A stretch of DNA of 64,000 nt from Streptomyces sp. S4.7 (GCF_010384365.1 NZ_CP048397.1:7011683-7075682), one strand, 5' to 3'; positions 1-7,626 are shown, counted from the stretch's first letter. Notes: generated from the letters alone by a model not told the origin. Numbers and translations: made by a program.

Positions 1-2578
1 CCGTCTCGGGGTTTTCGTTTGTTTGGTTGATGGGGGTGGTGAGGGTGGGGTGGGGGCTTGTTTCGATGTAGGTGGTGTGGCCGGTGTTGTTGAGGTGGGT
101 GAGGGCGGTGTGGAAGTGGACGGGTTGGCGGAGGTTGTCGTACCAGTAGGTGCTGTTGAGGGTGGTGGTGTCGGTGGGAGTCTGGGCAGGGTGGGTGGTG
201 GAGTGGAACGGGATGCTCGCGGCCCGCGGGGTGATGTCCGCGAGGACTGTGAGGAGGTGTTCTTCGAGGGCTTCGACGTGGGGGCTGTGGGAGGCGTAGT
301 CGACGGGCAGCAGCCGTGTTTGAACACCGTTGGTGGTGCAGTGGTCGAGGTAGGTGTAGATGTCCTCGGTGGTGCCGGAGATGACGGTGTGGGTGGGGGA
401 GTTGATGACGGCGACCGAGAGGCTGTCGTATCCGGCGATCTGTTCGGTGACCTGTTCGTGCGGCAGGGTGACCGAGGCCATGGTGCCGCGCCCGGTCAGG
501 GAGGTCAGGGCCTTGCTCCGCAAGGCGACGATCTTCGCCGCGTCCTCCAGGCTCAGCGCCCCGGCGATGTGGGCCGCGGCGATCTCACCCTGCGAGTGAC
601 CGATGACCGCGTCCGCGCTGGTCCCGTGGTGCTCCCACAGCCGGGCGAGGGAGACCATGACCGCGAACAACGCGGGCTGGACGACGTCGACACGCTCCAG
701 CAGTCCCCCGGCCGGATCGGTCAGGACATCCCGCAGCGACCAGTCGACGTACGGGGCCAGGGCTTTCGCGCACGCGTCGATGGACTGGGCGTAGACGGGC
801 TCGGTCGTCAGGAGGTCGGCGGTCATCAGGGGCCACTGGGCCCCCTGGCCGGGGAAGACGAACACCGTCTTGCCCTGCGGTCGCGTCACCCCGCTCACGA
901 CATGCGCACTGGGAGCACCCTCGCCCAGGGCCGCCAGCCCCTCCATCAGCTCCCCACGGTCAGCGGCAACCACCGCACCCCTGTGAGACAGAGCAGTACG
1001 AGTCGTGGTCAGAGCATGCGCCACCTGCTCAGGTGTGACCTCCGGATGCGCGGAAAGATGCGCGTGCAGCCGGGAAGCCTGCGCGGCCAGCGCGTCCGAT
1101 GTGTGACCGGACACCGGCCACACCACCACACCGGAAGAAGACCCGGATGCGTCATCCGTCTCCGTGGTCTCGACCGGTTCGGCCGCCGGGGCCTGTTCCA
1201 GGATCACGTGCGCGTTCGTACCGCTGATGCCGAATGCCGAGACACCCGCCCGCCTCGGCCTGCCCTCACCCTCGGGCCAGGGAGTGTTCTCCCCCAGCAG
1301 CCGAACGGTCTCCGACGACCAGTCGATGTGTGACGACGGCTCGTCCGCATGCAGAGTGCGGGGAAGTACGCCCTCCCGCATCGCCAGCACCATCTTGATC
1401 ACACCGGCGACACCGGCAGCCGCCTGCGTGTGACCAAGGTTCGACTTCAGCGATCCGAGCCACAGCGGAGCATTCTCCGGCCGGTCCTTGCCGTACGTCG
1501 CGAGCAGCGCCTGGGCCTCGATCGGGTCACCCAGCGTCGTACCCGTCCCGTGCGCCTCCACCGCGTCCACGTCCGCCACCGACAGACCGGCGTTCGCCAG
1601 CGCCTGACGGATCACCCGCTGCTGCGAAGGTCCGTTGGGCGCGGACAGCCCGTTCGACGCACCGTCCTGGTTGACCGCCGAACCCCGCACCACCGCCAGG
1701 ATCTCGTGCCCGTTGCGTACGGCGTCCGACAGCCGCTCCACGAGCACGACTCCCGCGCCCTCCGCGAGTCCGGTGCCGTCCGCTCCGTCGGAGAACGCCT
1801 TGCACCGGCCGTCCGGTGCCAGACCACCCTGGTAGTCGAAGTCGACCAGCATGCCGGGCGTGGCCATGAGGGTGACGCCGCCGGCCAGCGCGAGGTCGCA
1901 CTCGCTCTGCCGCAGAGACTGGCACGCGAGATGCAGCGCCGTCAGCGACGACGAGCACGCCGTGTCCACCGTCACCGCCGGACCCTCCAGTCCCAGGGTG
2001 AAGGCGACACGGCCCGAGATGACGCTCGGCAGGCTGCCGGTCATCAGATGGCCCTGGACGCCCTCGGCCGGCTCACTGAGCCGGGGGCCGTAGTCCTGGT
2101 GGGTGGCACCGATGAACACACCCGTACGCCCGCCGCGCAGTGAGCGCGGTTCGATGCGGGCGTGCTCCACCGCTTCCCAGGCGATCTCCAGGATGACCCG
2201 CTGCTGGGGGTCCATTGCCAGCGCCTCGCGCGGCGAGATGTTGAAGAACTCGGCGTCGAATCCCGCGATGTCGTCGAGGAACGCCCCCTGCGGTTCGCGG
2301 CCTTCGGGACGCAGTGTCTCGGACTCGCCCACGGCGCGTTCCAGGTCCCAGCCGCGGTCGGTGGGGAACGTGGAGACGGTGTCGACACCGTCGGCCAGGA
2401 CGCGCCACAGGTCCTCGGGGGAGGCGACACCGCCGGGGAAGCGGCACGCCACGCCGACGATGGCGATGGGTTCCTGCTCTCCCGACACGGCGGCGTCGAG
2501 TCGCTGCCGCGTGCGGCGGAGGTCGGCTGTGACGCGCTTCAGGTAGTCGCGAAGTTTGTCCTCGGTGCTGATACTCAT
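1..2578 (-). CDS. Modular type I polyketide synthase, N-terminal part (docking-KS-AT), 3' end outside window
   Basis: The first 859 residues of a large PKS are visible. Residues 1-30 form a charged helical N-terminal docking segment (LRDYLKRVTADLRRTRQRL), so this subunit receives a chain from another subunit rather than starting synthesis. A ketosynthase follows, with active-site Cys208 in VDTACSSS and the two catalytic histidines in EAHGTGT and KSNLGHTQ. An acyltransferase follows, with GHSQGE (Ser662) and a YASH motif (Tyr761), which in this family predicts methylmalonyl-CoA. The frame stays open to position 1, so later domains lie to the left. The start is ATG at 2578, 21 residues before the KS region begins. 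It is transcribed divergently from the ACP/dehydrogenase operon and shares a regulatory region with it. The product cannot be named from one module. Confidence 0.95.
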   Translation of the reverse strand, partial: MSISTEDKLRDYLKRVTADLRRTRQRLDAAVSGEQEPIAIVGVACRFPGGVASPEDLWRVLADGVDTVSTFPTDRGWDLERAVGESETLRPEGREPQGAFLDDIAGFDAEFFNISPREALAMDPQQRVILEIAWEAVEHARIEPRSLRGGRTGVFIGATHQDYGPRLSEPAEGVQGHLMTGSLPSVISGRVAFTLGLEGPAVTVDTACSSSLTALHLACQSLRQSECDLALAGGVTLMATPGMLVDFDYQGGLAPDGRCKAFSDGADGTGLAEGAGVVLVERLSDAVRNGHEILAVVRGSAVNQDGASNGLSAPNGPSQQRVIRQALANAGLSVADVDAVEAHGTGTTLGDPIEAQALLATYGKDRPENAPLWLGSLKSNLGHTQAAAGVAGVIKMVLAMREGVLPRTLHADEPSSHIDWSSETVRLLGENTPWPEGEGRPRRAGVSAFGISGTNAHVILEQAPAAEPVETTETDDASGSSSGVVVWPVSGHTSDALAAQASRLHAHLSAHPEVTPEQVAHALTTTRTALSHRGAVVAADRGELMEGLAALGEGAPSAHVVSGVTRPQGKTVFVFPGQGAQWPLMTADLLTTEPVYAQSIDACAKALAPYVDWSLRDVLTDPAGGLLERVDVVQPALFAVMVSLARLWEHHGTSADAVIGHSQGEIAAAHIAGALSLEDAAKIVALRSKALTSLTGRGTMASVTLPHEQVTEQIAGYDSLSVAVINSPTHTVISGTTEDIYTYLDHCTTNGVQTRLLPVDYASHSPHVEALEEHLLTVLADITPRAASIPFHSTTHPAQTPTDTTTLNSTYWYDNLRQPVHFHTALTHLNNTGHTTYIETSPHPTLTTPINQTNENPET

Positions 2579-2754
2579 CCGCTACCGTCCGCCCTTTCAC
2601 AGCGTTGGCGGGCCCGATTTCGAGCCGCACAGGAAATCGGCCTGCGCCGCCTGCGTAGTTCGGGCGAGGAGCGGCAAGTGACGGTGAACGGGGTCCCGGT
2701 ACGCAGGAGGGCGCTTCTTGATCCGTACAAGCGGCTTGACGCTAAGCACGCCGA

Positions 2755-2833
2755 CTAAAGCGGACCTAAGAGTCCGTTCCGTCCGCCGAGCCCTGCTCCG
2801 GGCGGGCTTCCACCGCTCTTAGCTGGGCTTTAG
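2755..2833. promoter_or_regulatory. Divergent pair of SARP-like heptamer boxes between the PKS and the ACP operon
   Basis: This 348-bp gap (2579-2926) has no gene. It holds two inverted copies of one composite site. Reading toward the ACP operon (2816-2833, + strand) the sequence is CTCTTAG-N4-GCTTTAG. Reading toward the PKS (2772-2755, - strand) it is again CTCTTAG-N4-GCTTTAG. All 14 heptamer bases match and the 11-bp period is kept. Heptamer direct repeats with 11-bp period are the usual recognition pattern of SARP (OmpR-fold) activators of antibiotic clusters. A possible -10 for the ACP operon is TAGGGT at 2859-2864. A weaker TAGCGT lies 10 nt downstream of the box on the PKS side. The repeats are direct observation; the SARP assignment is inference. 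Confidence 0.6.
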
Positions 2834-2926
2834 CGGTCATGGACAAGGTGAGGCCGGGTAGGGTGCGCGCCGCAGGTGCGACGCATGCGAATGAATTCGT
2901 CCGACGCACACAGGAAGTCCTCCACC

Positions 2927-3202
2927 ATGACCAGCACCTCCACGTCCGTGCCCCTTCCTCAGCGATTGCTCGCCATCTGGCGTGACGTCCTGGATACACA
3001 CCAGGTGGGTAGCGACGGACTCACCATTGACGCGGATCTGCCCGACCTGGGGACGCGTTCGATCCTGATCATCGAGATCGCGATGCGTATTCAGCGTGAG
3101 ATCGGTGTCGACGTACCGCTGGAAACGTTCATCGAGACGCGGACGATTGACCAACTCGCCAAATCCATCATGGAGATGGACCCGGAGGCGGACTCCCGAT
3201 GA
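2927..3202 (+). CDS. Discrete acyl carrier protein (91 aa)
   Basis: A stand-alone carrier protein that should hold an acyl group on a phosphopantetheine arm. The four-helix pattern is clear. The attachment serine is Ser45 in DLGTRSI, where most carriers have DSL, so the usual Asp before Ser is Arg here. ATG at 2927 is chosen because AGGAAG lies 9 nt upstream; in-frame starts further upstream lack a ribosome site. Its stop overlaps the E1-alpha start as ATGA (3199-3202), so it is the first gene of a tightly coupled operon with E1-alpha, E1-beta and E2. Its place at the head of a 2-oxoacid dehydrogenase operon suggests it accepts the acyl group made by that complex. This role is inference from context. 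Confidence 0.88.
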   Translation: MTSTSTSVPLPQRLLAIWRDVLDTHQVGSDGLTIDADLPDLGTRSILIIEIAMRIQREIGVDVPLETFIETRTIDQLAKSIMEMDPEADSR

Positions 3203-4230
3203 CCGATGTCTCCGTCGAGACACCTGGCACGAACACGAACGGCGATGCGAGCGCCGACGGGAACGAGAACCCCGACGCGACCACGGACGCGAACCCGGAC
3301 GCGAACGCCGACGTGACGGCGATCGGCCCGCTCACCGAGCTGGCGGACGACGACCTCGAACTGCTCCTGCTCATCCGGCACTTCGAGCGCAAACTGCTCG
3401 ACCTCTTCGGGCAGGGCGAGCTGAACGGCACCACCCACACCTGTCTGGGACAGGAGTACGTGCCGGTCTCGCTGCGTCCCCTGCTGGAGGATCGCGACTT
3501 CGTCTTCAGCAACCACCGGGGGCACGGCCACTACCTCTCCCGATTCCGCGACCCGGCCGGTCTGCTGGCAGAGATCATGGGCCGTGAGGGGGCCGTGTGT
3601 TCCGGTGTCGGCGGCAGCCAGCACATCCTGCGTGACCGCTATCTCTCCACCGGCGTGCAGGGTCAGAGCCTCCCGGTGGCCGTCGGCGCGGGACTGCACC
3701 AGCTGCGGACCGACCCGGGCTCGCTCGTCTGCGCGTTCATCGGTGACGGCACATGGGGCGAGGGCGCGGTGTACGAGGCGCTGAACATGGCCCAGCTCTG
3801 GCGGGTGCCGCTGCTGGTGGCGGTGGAGCACAACGGCATCGCCCAGTCGACCCCGGCCGAGGCGAACATGGCCGGCACCATCGAGGGCCGGGCCGCCGCC
3901 TTCGGAATCCGGTACCAGCGGGTCGCCTCGCTGGACGTGAACGCCGTCCGTGCCGGCCTGGCGCCACTGGTGCGAGAGGTGCGGGAGCAACGCAGCCCGC
4001 TGGTGGTCGAGTTCGTCACGCATCGGATCGGACCGCACAGCAAGGGGGACGACACCCGGACGCGCGAGCAACTGGCGCACGCCCGGGAGCACGACTGGTA
4101 CCGGCTCTACGGTGCCGCCTTCCCGGAGCACTTCGAGAGCTGGGACGGCAAGGTCAGGGCCGAGGTGGACGAGATCGCGCGGGACGTCGCCGGACGGCCG
4201 CCCGCGGTGTGGAGTGGCTCATGCGCGTAG
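3199..4230 (+). CDS. Thiamine-diphosphate-dependent E1 component, alpha subunit
   Basis: A 343-residue alpha subunit of the pyruvate/2-oxoacid dehydrogenase E1 family, which decarboxylates a 2-oxoacid (or cleaves a ketol) on thiamine diphosphate. The first 40 residues are a low-complexity Asp/Asn/Ala tail that relatives lack. Family landmarks follow: GQE in TCLGQEYVP, RGHGHYL, GGSQHIL, and the ThDP motif GDGTWGEGAVYEALN with the closing EHN. The phosphorylation-loop region reads HRIGPHSKGDDTRT, closest in style to branched-chain or acetoin-type enzymes. It overlaps the ACP by 4 nt and E1-beta by 10 nt. Possible substrates are pyruvate, a branched-chain 2-oxoacid, or a ketose phosphate as in the NapB/NapD and QncN/QncL glycolyl-ACP systems. 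The sequence alone does not decide. Confidence 0.93.
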   Translation: MTDVSVETPGTNTNGDASADGNENPDATTDANPDANADVTAIGPLTELADDDLELLLLIRHFERKLLDLFGQGELNGTTHTCLGQEYVPVSLRPLLEDRDFVFSNHRGHGHYLSRFRDPAGLLAEIMGREGAVCSGVGGSQHILRDRYLSTGVQGQSLPVAVGAGLHQLRTDPGSLVCAFIGDGTWGEGAVYEALNMAQLWRVPLLVAVEHNGIAQSTPAEANMAGTIEGRAAAFGIRYQRVASLDVNAVRAGLAPLVREVREQRSPLVVEFVTHRIGPHSKGDDTRTREQLAHAREHDWYRLYGAAFPEHFESWDGKVRAEVDEIARDVAGRPPAVWSGSCA

Positions 4231-5225
4231 CCGAGAACCTCAACCAGTCGCTCCACAGCCTGCTGGAGGCGGAGCCCCGGGCGTATGTCCTCGGGGAGGA
4301 CATCGCCGATCCGTACGGGGGCGCGTTCAAGGTCACCAAGGGCCTGAGCGACAGCTTCCCGGGCCGCGTCCTCACCACGCCCATCAGTGAGTCGGGGATC
4401 GTCGGCGCGGGCGCGGGACTGGCACTCGCGGGTGACGTGGCGATCGTCGAGATCATGTTCGGTGACTTCGTCGCGCTCGCCTTCGACCAGATCGTCAACT
4501 TCGCGAGCAAATCCGTGTCGATGTACGGCCGCCGGGTGCCGATGCCGCTGGTGGCACGCTGCCCGATGGGCGGCAGGCGCGGCTACGGGGCGACCCACAG
4601 CCAGAGCCTCCAGAAACACTTCATCGGCGCGCCCGGTCTGTCGCTCTACGAACTGTCTCCGTTCCGCGATTCCTACGAGCTGCTGTCGGAGATCGTGGAG
4701 CGGGAAGAGCCGGCGATGCTCTTCGAGGACAAGGTGCTCTACACGAGCCAGATGTTCACCGACGGCGTCGTGGACGACCTGCTCTCCTTCGACCGGCATC
4801 CTCAAGCGCCGGACGTGGCAAGGGTGTTCGTCGATGATCCCGACCGTTACGACGTCGTGCTGATCGCGGCGGGCGGCATGGCGCACCGGGCCTGCGAGGC
4901 GGTGCGAGACCTGCTGGTCGAGGAGGAGATCACGGCGCTGCTGCTGGTGCCCACCCGCCTCTACCCCTTCGCGGCGGAGCCGCTGCTCGGCACGCTGGGC
5001 GCGGCCGATGTGATCTGTGTGGCCGAGGAGGGCACGGCCGGCGGCACCTGGGGCGCGGAGGTGGCGCAGCAGTTGCACCAGCGGATGTGGGGCACGCTGC
5101 GCCGTCCGGTACGGCTCGTCCACTCCGCGGACAGCGTCATTCCGAGCGCCGCCCACCTGGAGGAGCGCGTTCTGGTGAGCGGAGACACGATTAGGCAAGC
5201 GGTTGTGGAGGCCCTGCGTGACTGA
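4221..5225 (+). CDS. Thiamine-diphosphate-dependent E1 component, beta subunit
   Basis: A 334-residue E1-beta subunit that pairs with the alpha subunit encoded just upstream. It has the family start (LGEDIADPYGGAFKVTKGL), the conserved ISESGIVGAGAGLAL, the cofactor-domain segment EIMFGDFVALAFDQ, GRRGYGATHSQSL with the conserved histidine, and the transketolase C-terminal domain (EEGTAGGTWGAEV). The ATG at 4221 lies inside the last codons of E1-alpha (10-nt overlap), which indicates coupled translation and a fixed subunit ratio. The end overlaps the GTG of the E2 gene by 8 nt. Length and motifs are normal, so the subunit looks active. Its substrate is unknown. Confidence 0.94.
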   Translation: MRVAENLNQSLHSLLEAEPRAYVLGEDIADPYGGAFKVTKGLSDSFPGRVLTTPISESGIVGAGAGLALAGDVAIVEIMFGDFVALAFDQIVNFASKSVSMYGRRVPMPLVARCPMGGRRGYGATHSQSLQKHFIGAPGLSLYELSPFRDSYELLSEIVEREEPAMLFEDKVLYTSQMFTDGVVDDLLSFDRHPQAPDVARVFVDDPDRYDVVLIAAGGMAHRACEAVRDLLVEEEITALLLVPTRLYPFAAEPLLGTLGAADVICVAEEGTAGGTWGAEVAQQLHQRMWGTLRRPVRLVHSADSVIPSAAHLEERVLVSGDTIRQAVVEALRD

Positions 5226-6528
5226 GATCCGTGTGCCCAAGCTCAACAACAACGACACCGAGTACACACTCGTCGAGTGGCTGGTCGATGACGGCAAGCC
5301 GATCGCCGAGGGCGATCCGGTGGCCTTGGTGGAGACCTCGAAGGCGGCGGAGGAGCTGGAGTCCGCGGCCGAGGGTGTTCTGCGTCAGTCGCTGGCGGCC
5401 GGGGCGGTCTGTGCTCCCGGTGATGTCATCGGGCATGTACTCGCCCCCGGTGAGACCGTGGAGGCGGCCCCCGTCGCTCCTGTCGCGTCCGCCGCTCCGG
5501 TTCCGGGGGCCGAGTCGTCTCCCGCCGGCGTGACGATCACCAAGCCGGCACGGGTGTTGATGTCGGAGTGGGGGATCGGCGAGGAGCAGGTCCTGGGGTG
5601 GGGGCTGAAGGTCGTCAGGCGGACGGATGTCGAACGCCTCGCCGGGCCGCCGCCGGCCGGAACGACGGAGACGGTGGGGGAAGCGGAGACGGTGGGGGAG
5701 ACGGAGACGAAGCCCGCTTCCCCGGCTCCCGCTTCTCCGGCCCTCGCTTCCCCGGCTCGAACTGCCCCGACCCCTGCTTCCCCGGCTCCCGCTGCCCTGA
5801 CTCCGACCGCGCCCACGCACTCCGCGAAGGGCACCGTTCCGACGCTGTCGCAGGCGCTGCCGTCCGTTCAACAGGCTGTCGGACGCAGCGTTCTGACGTC
5901 ACATCAGACGATTCCCGCGGCGTACACCGTGGTCAAGGTGGATGTCACCGGGGCGCAGACCCTGGCGGCGCAGGAGGGCAAGCGGCTCCGGCGACTGGTG
6001 GGTCTGCCGGAGCTGCTGCTGTCGGCGGTGGCCCGCTCGTACCGTGCCTTCCCGCTGTGCTTCGCCCGCCTGGCCGACGCCCGCACGGCCGAACTCGCCG
6101 ACGCCGCCCATGTGGGTGTCACGATGGACGTCGGCCAGGGACTGTTCGTGCCGGTGGTGGAGCGTGCGTCGGACCTGGCGTTCGAGGAGATCGTCGAGGC
6201 GGTGTCGGGCTTCCGGCGCACCGTCATGTCGGGCACGTTCCGGGAGTCGGAGCTCTCGGGCGGCAACATCACGGTCACCCTGCACAACGACCTCGATGTG
6301 GTGGCGGCAGTGCCGTTCGTCTTCCCCGGACAGGCGTGCGCGCTCGCCCTCGCGGGCCCCCAGCAGGAGTTGTTCCTGGACTCCGACGGGGCGGTGACGG
6401 CGCGGACGGTGGTCAACGTGGGCCTCGCCTACGACCACCGGCTCCTCAACGGCCGGGACGCCGTGCTGTTCCTCCAGCGCGTCAAGGCGCTGCTTCAGTC
6501 GCCGGAGAAGCTGCTCGGCGAGGCGTGA
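5218..6528 (+). CDS. Dihydrolipoamide acyltransferase (E2): lipoyl, subunit-binding and catalytic domains
   Basis: A 436-residue E2 with one lipoyl domain (residues 1-80, lipoylated Lys42 in ETSKAAEE). A peripheral subunit-binding domain follows (about 105-143, ITKPARVLMSEWGI). A flexible Ala/Pro/Thr-rich linker (about 150-205) leads to a catalytic domain (about 210-436). The catalytic motif near the C terminus reads YDHRLLNG instead of the family's DHRxxDG. His407 is present but the paired Asp is Asn411, which may slow or alter acyl transfer. The start is GTG at 5218, overlapping E1-beta; the lipoyl fold begins directly after it. No E3 (dihydrolipoamide dehydrogenase) gene is nearby, so E3 must come from elsewhere or reoxidation differs. 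The ACP in the same operon suggests acyl delivery to a carrier protein rather than to CoA. Confidence 0.93.
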   Translation: MTEIRVPKLNNNDTEYTLVEWLVDDGKPIAEGDPVALVETSKAAEELESAAEGVLRQSLAAGAVCAPGDVIGHVLAPGETVEAAPVAPVASAAPVPGAESSPAGVTITKPARVLMSEWGIGEEQVLGWGLKVVRRTDVERLAGPPPAGTTETVGEAETVGETETKPASPAPASPALASPARTAPTPASPAPAALTPTAPTHSAKGTVPTLSQALPSVQQAVGRSVLTSHQTIPAAYTVVKVDVTGAQTLAAQEGKRLRRLVGLPELLLSAVARSYRAFPLCFARLADARTAELADAAHVGVTMDVGQGLFVPVVERASDLAFEEIVEAVSGFRRTVMSGTFRESELSGGNITVTLHNDLDVVAAVPFVFPGQACALALAGPQQELFLDSDGAVTARTVVNVGLAYDHRLLNGRDAVLFLQRVKALLQSPEKLLGEA

Positions 6529-6544
6529 CACGGCGTGAAGCGAC

Positions 6545-6583
6545 CGGCTGCGGTCCGCCCCGATGTCAGGGGGACCGCAGCCG
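6545..6583. terminator. Hairpin between convergent E2 and E2-like genes
   Basis: A perfect 12-bp inverted repeat (CGGCTGCGGTCC at 6545-6556, GGACCGCAGCCG at 6572-6583) lies just after the E2 stop. Its right arm covers the last codons of the convergent E2-like gene. It probably terminates transcription in both directions. Confidence 0.6.
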
Positions 6584-7384
6584 CGCGTCCGGACCGTAGC
6601 CGAGCGCTCCGTACCCGGGCGGTTGGTAGTCCGGTGTGAAGGCTTCCAGCCTGCTCTTGAGCTCGGTGAGTACGTCGGCCGCTTCGGCGCTGTCGACGAT
6701 GCGGTGGTCGACAGCCAGGCTCAGCCGCATCATGGGCGCCACCGTCACCACGCCCCCGCGGACGACCGCGCGGTCCACGACCCGGCCCACGCCGACGGTG
6801 ACGGCGGTGCCGCCGACGAAGTGGAAACTGTCCACGGCGCGGTGACCGAGAGAGGTGATGGCGACCGTGCCGATCAGCTCCGGGCGGTGCCGCAGCGAGC
6901 GGGTCCTCAGCTTGAACAGCGCCCGGCCCAGGGGGGTCGGCAGCCGGTGAAGGGCACGTATACGCGCGTACTCCGGCATGGTGTCGGGATCGCCGCCCCG
7001 GAAGTGGTTCACCTGTTCCTGGATGGTGTCGAGCGAGGCGTCGTCCAGGGACGGTATGACAGTGGAGAGGACGACCCGCCTGCCGTTCAGCGAGGAGTCG
7101 AGGGTGAGCTTCCCGCTGACCATCGAGTACCGGGCGACGCGGGGACGCATCCGGCCGCGGATCGCGGCGTTGACCTCTGGATGGTTGCTGAGGACCCGGC
7201 CGACGGCGTGCATGACGTAGGCGACCACGGAGTAGGCCTTCGGAGCCTCGCGTGCGCTGACTCGGTGCTGCTGGACCCTGCTCATGTCGACCTCGGTGTC
7301 GAGGAAGGCCGCCGCCGCGGCGCGGTTCTCCTCGCAGAGGTAGAGAGTGTGGCGGCGCTCGGGGTGGAACGCGGTCGCGCTCAT
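6566..7384 (-). CDS. Stand-alone E2-like acyltransferase catalytic domain (no lipoyl domain)
   Basis: A 272-residue protein of the 2-oxoacid dehydrogenase acyltransferase (chloramphenicol-acetyltransferase-like) fold without lipoyl or subunit-binding domains. The C-terminal active-site motif is VDHRIVDS: His227 and Asp231 are both kept, unlike the E2 across the terminator, although the following Gly is Ser. Family features SLGHRAVDS and a beta-rich core are visible. Short E2-like proteins of this kind occur in tetronate clusters (Agg4 type), where they acylate a small molecule. The ATG at 7384 overlaps the stop of a 51-aa ORF (ATGA), so the two are translationally coupled. It may move the acyl group from the lipoyl E2 to the ACP, or acylate a pathway intermediate. 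Both roles are inference. Confidence 0.88.
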   Translation of the reverse strand: MSATAFHPERRHTLYLCEENRAAAAAFLDTEVDMSRVQQHRVSAREAPKAYSVVAYVMHAVGRVLSNHPEVNAAIRGRMRPRVARYSMVSGKLTLDSSLNGRRVVLSTVIPSLDDASLDTIQEQVNHFRGGDPDTMPEYARIRALHRLPTPLGRALFKLRTRSLRHRPELIGTVAITSLGHRAVDSFHFVGGTAVTVGVGRVVDRAVVRGGVVTVAPMMRLSLAVDHRIVDSAEAADVLTELKSRLEAFTPDYQPPGYGALGYGPDARLRSP

Positions 7385-7536
7385 CGCCGCGCCACTGTCC
7401 TGTGCGTGCCCGCCGGGGCGCCGGTCTCCGGCCGGTCCCGCTCGGGGACGCTGCGCCCGGCGCGTTTGTCGGGCGCGGTGGCCGCCGGGCCGGGGCTGTC
7501 GCGGGTCAGGGCGGTGAAGTCGTCGATGGCGTTCAC
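7381..7536 (-). CDS. Small 51-aa protein translationally coupled to the E2-like acyltransferase
   Basis: A short ORF of 51 codons. It starts at GTG (7536) with GGAGGAAC ending 4 nt upstream, and its stop overlaps the start of the E2-like gene as ATGA. The protein begins MNAIDDFTALTRDSPGP and continues as a polar, Arg/Pro/Ala-rich, probably disordered chain with no Cys and no membrane segment. I do not recognise the family. The strong ribosome site, the coupling and a promoter box upstream (7579-7596) favour a real gene. It could be a leader that couples translation, a small adaptor that docks the acyltransferase to the E2 or ACP (as subunit-binding peptides do in dehydrogenase complexes), or a precursor peptide. 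Confidence 0.6.
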   Translation of the reverse strand: MNAIDDFTALTRDSPGPAATAPDKRAGRSVPERDRPETGAPAGTHRTVARR

Positions 7537-7578
7537 GCAAGTTCCTCCGATGGTCGAATCGGATACTCGCGCCCGAAG

Positions 7579-7596
7579 CTAAAAAGCTTCTTAAAT
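7579..7596 (-). promoter_or_regulatory. Third SARP-like heptamer pair, upstream of the small-ORF/E2-like unit
   Basis: Reading toward the small ORF (minus strand, 7596 to 7579) the sequence is ATTTAAG-AAGC-TTTTTAG. It has the same 11-bp heptamer period, orientation and T/A-rich xTxTxAG / xxTTTAG pattern as the two boxes at 2755-2833. It ends 43 bp before the GTG start. AT-rich stretches of this kind are rare in the window, so the match in a promoter position supports common regulation, though it is looser than the first two boxes. Confidence 0.45.
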
Positions 7597-7626
7597 CATG
7601 GACGAGTCCCGCTGGACCGTTCGGAA

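Noticed and set aside
23..1333. Long plus-strand ORF (436 aa) opposite the PKS
   Set aside because: It is a shadow of the PKS codons on the minus strand; the minus frame has intact KS and AT motifs, and the plus frame has no recognisable domain.
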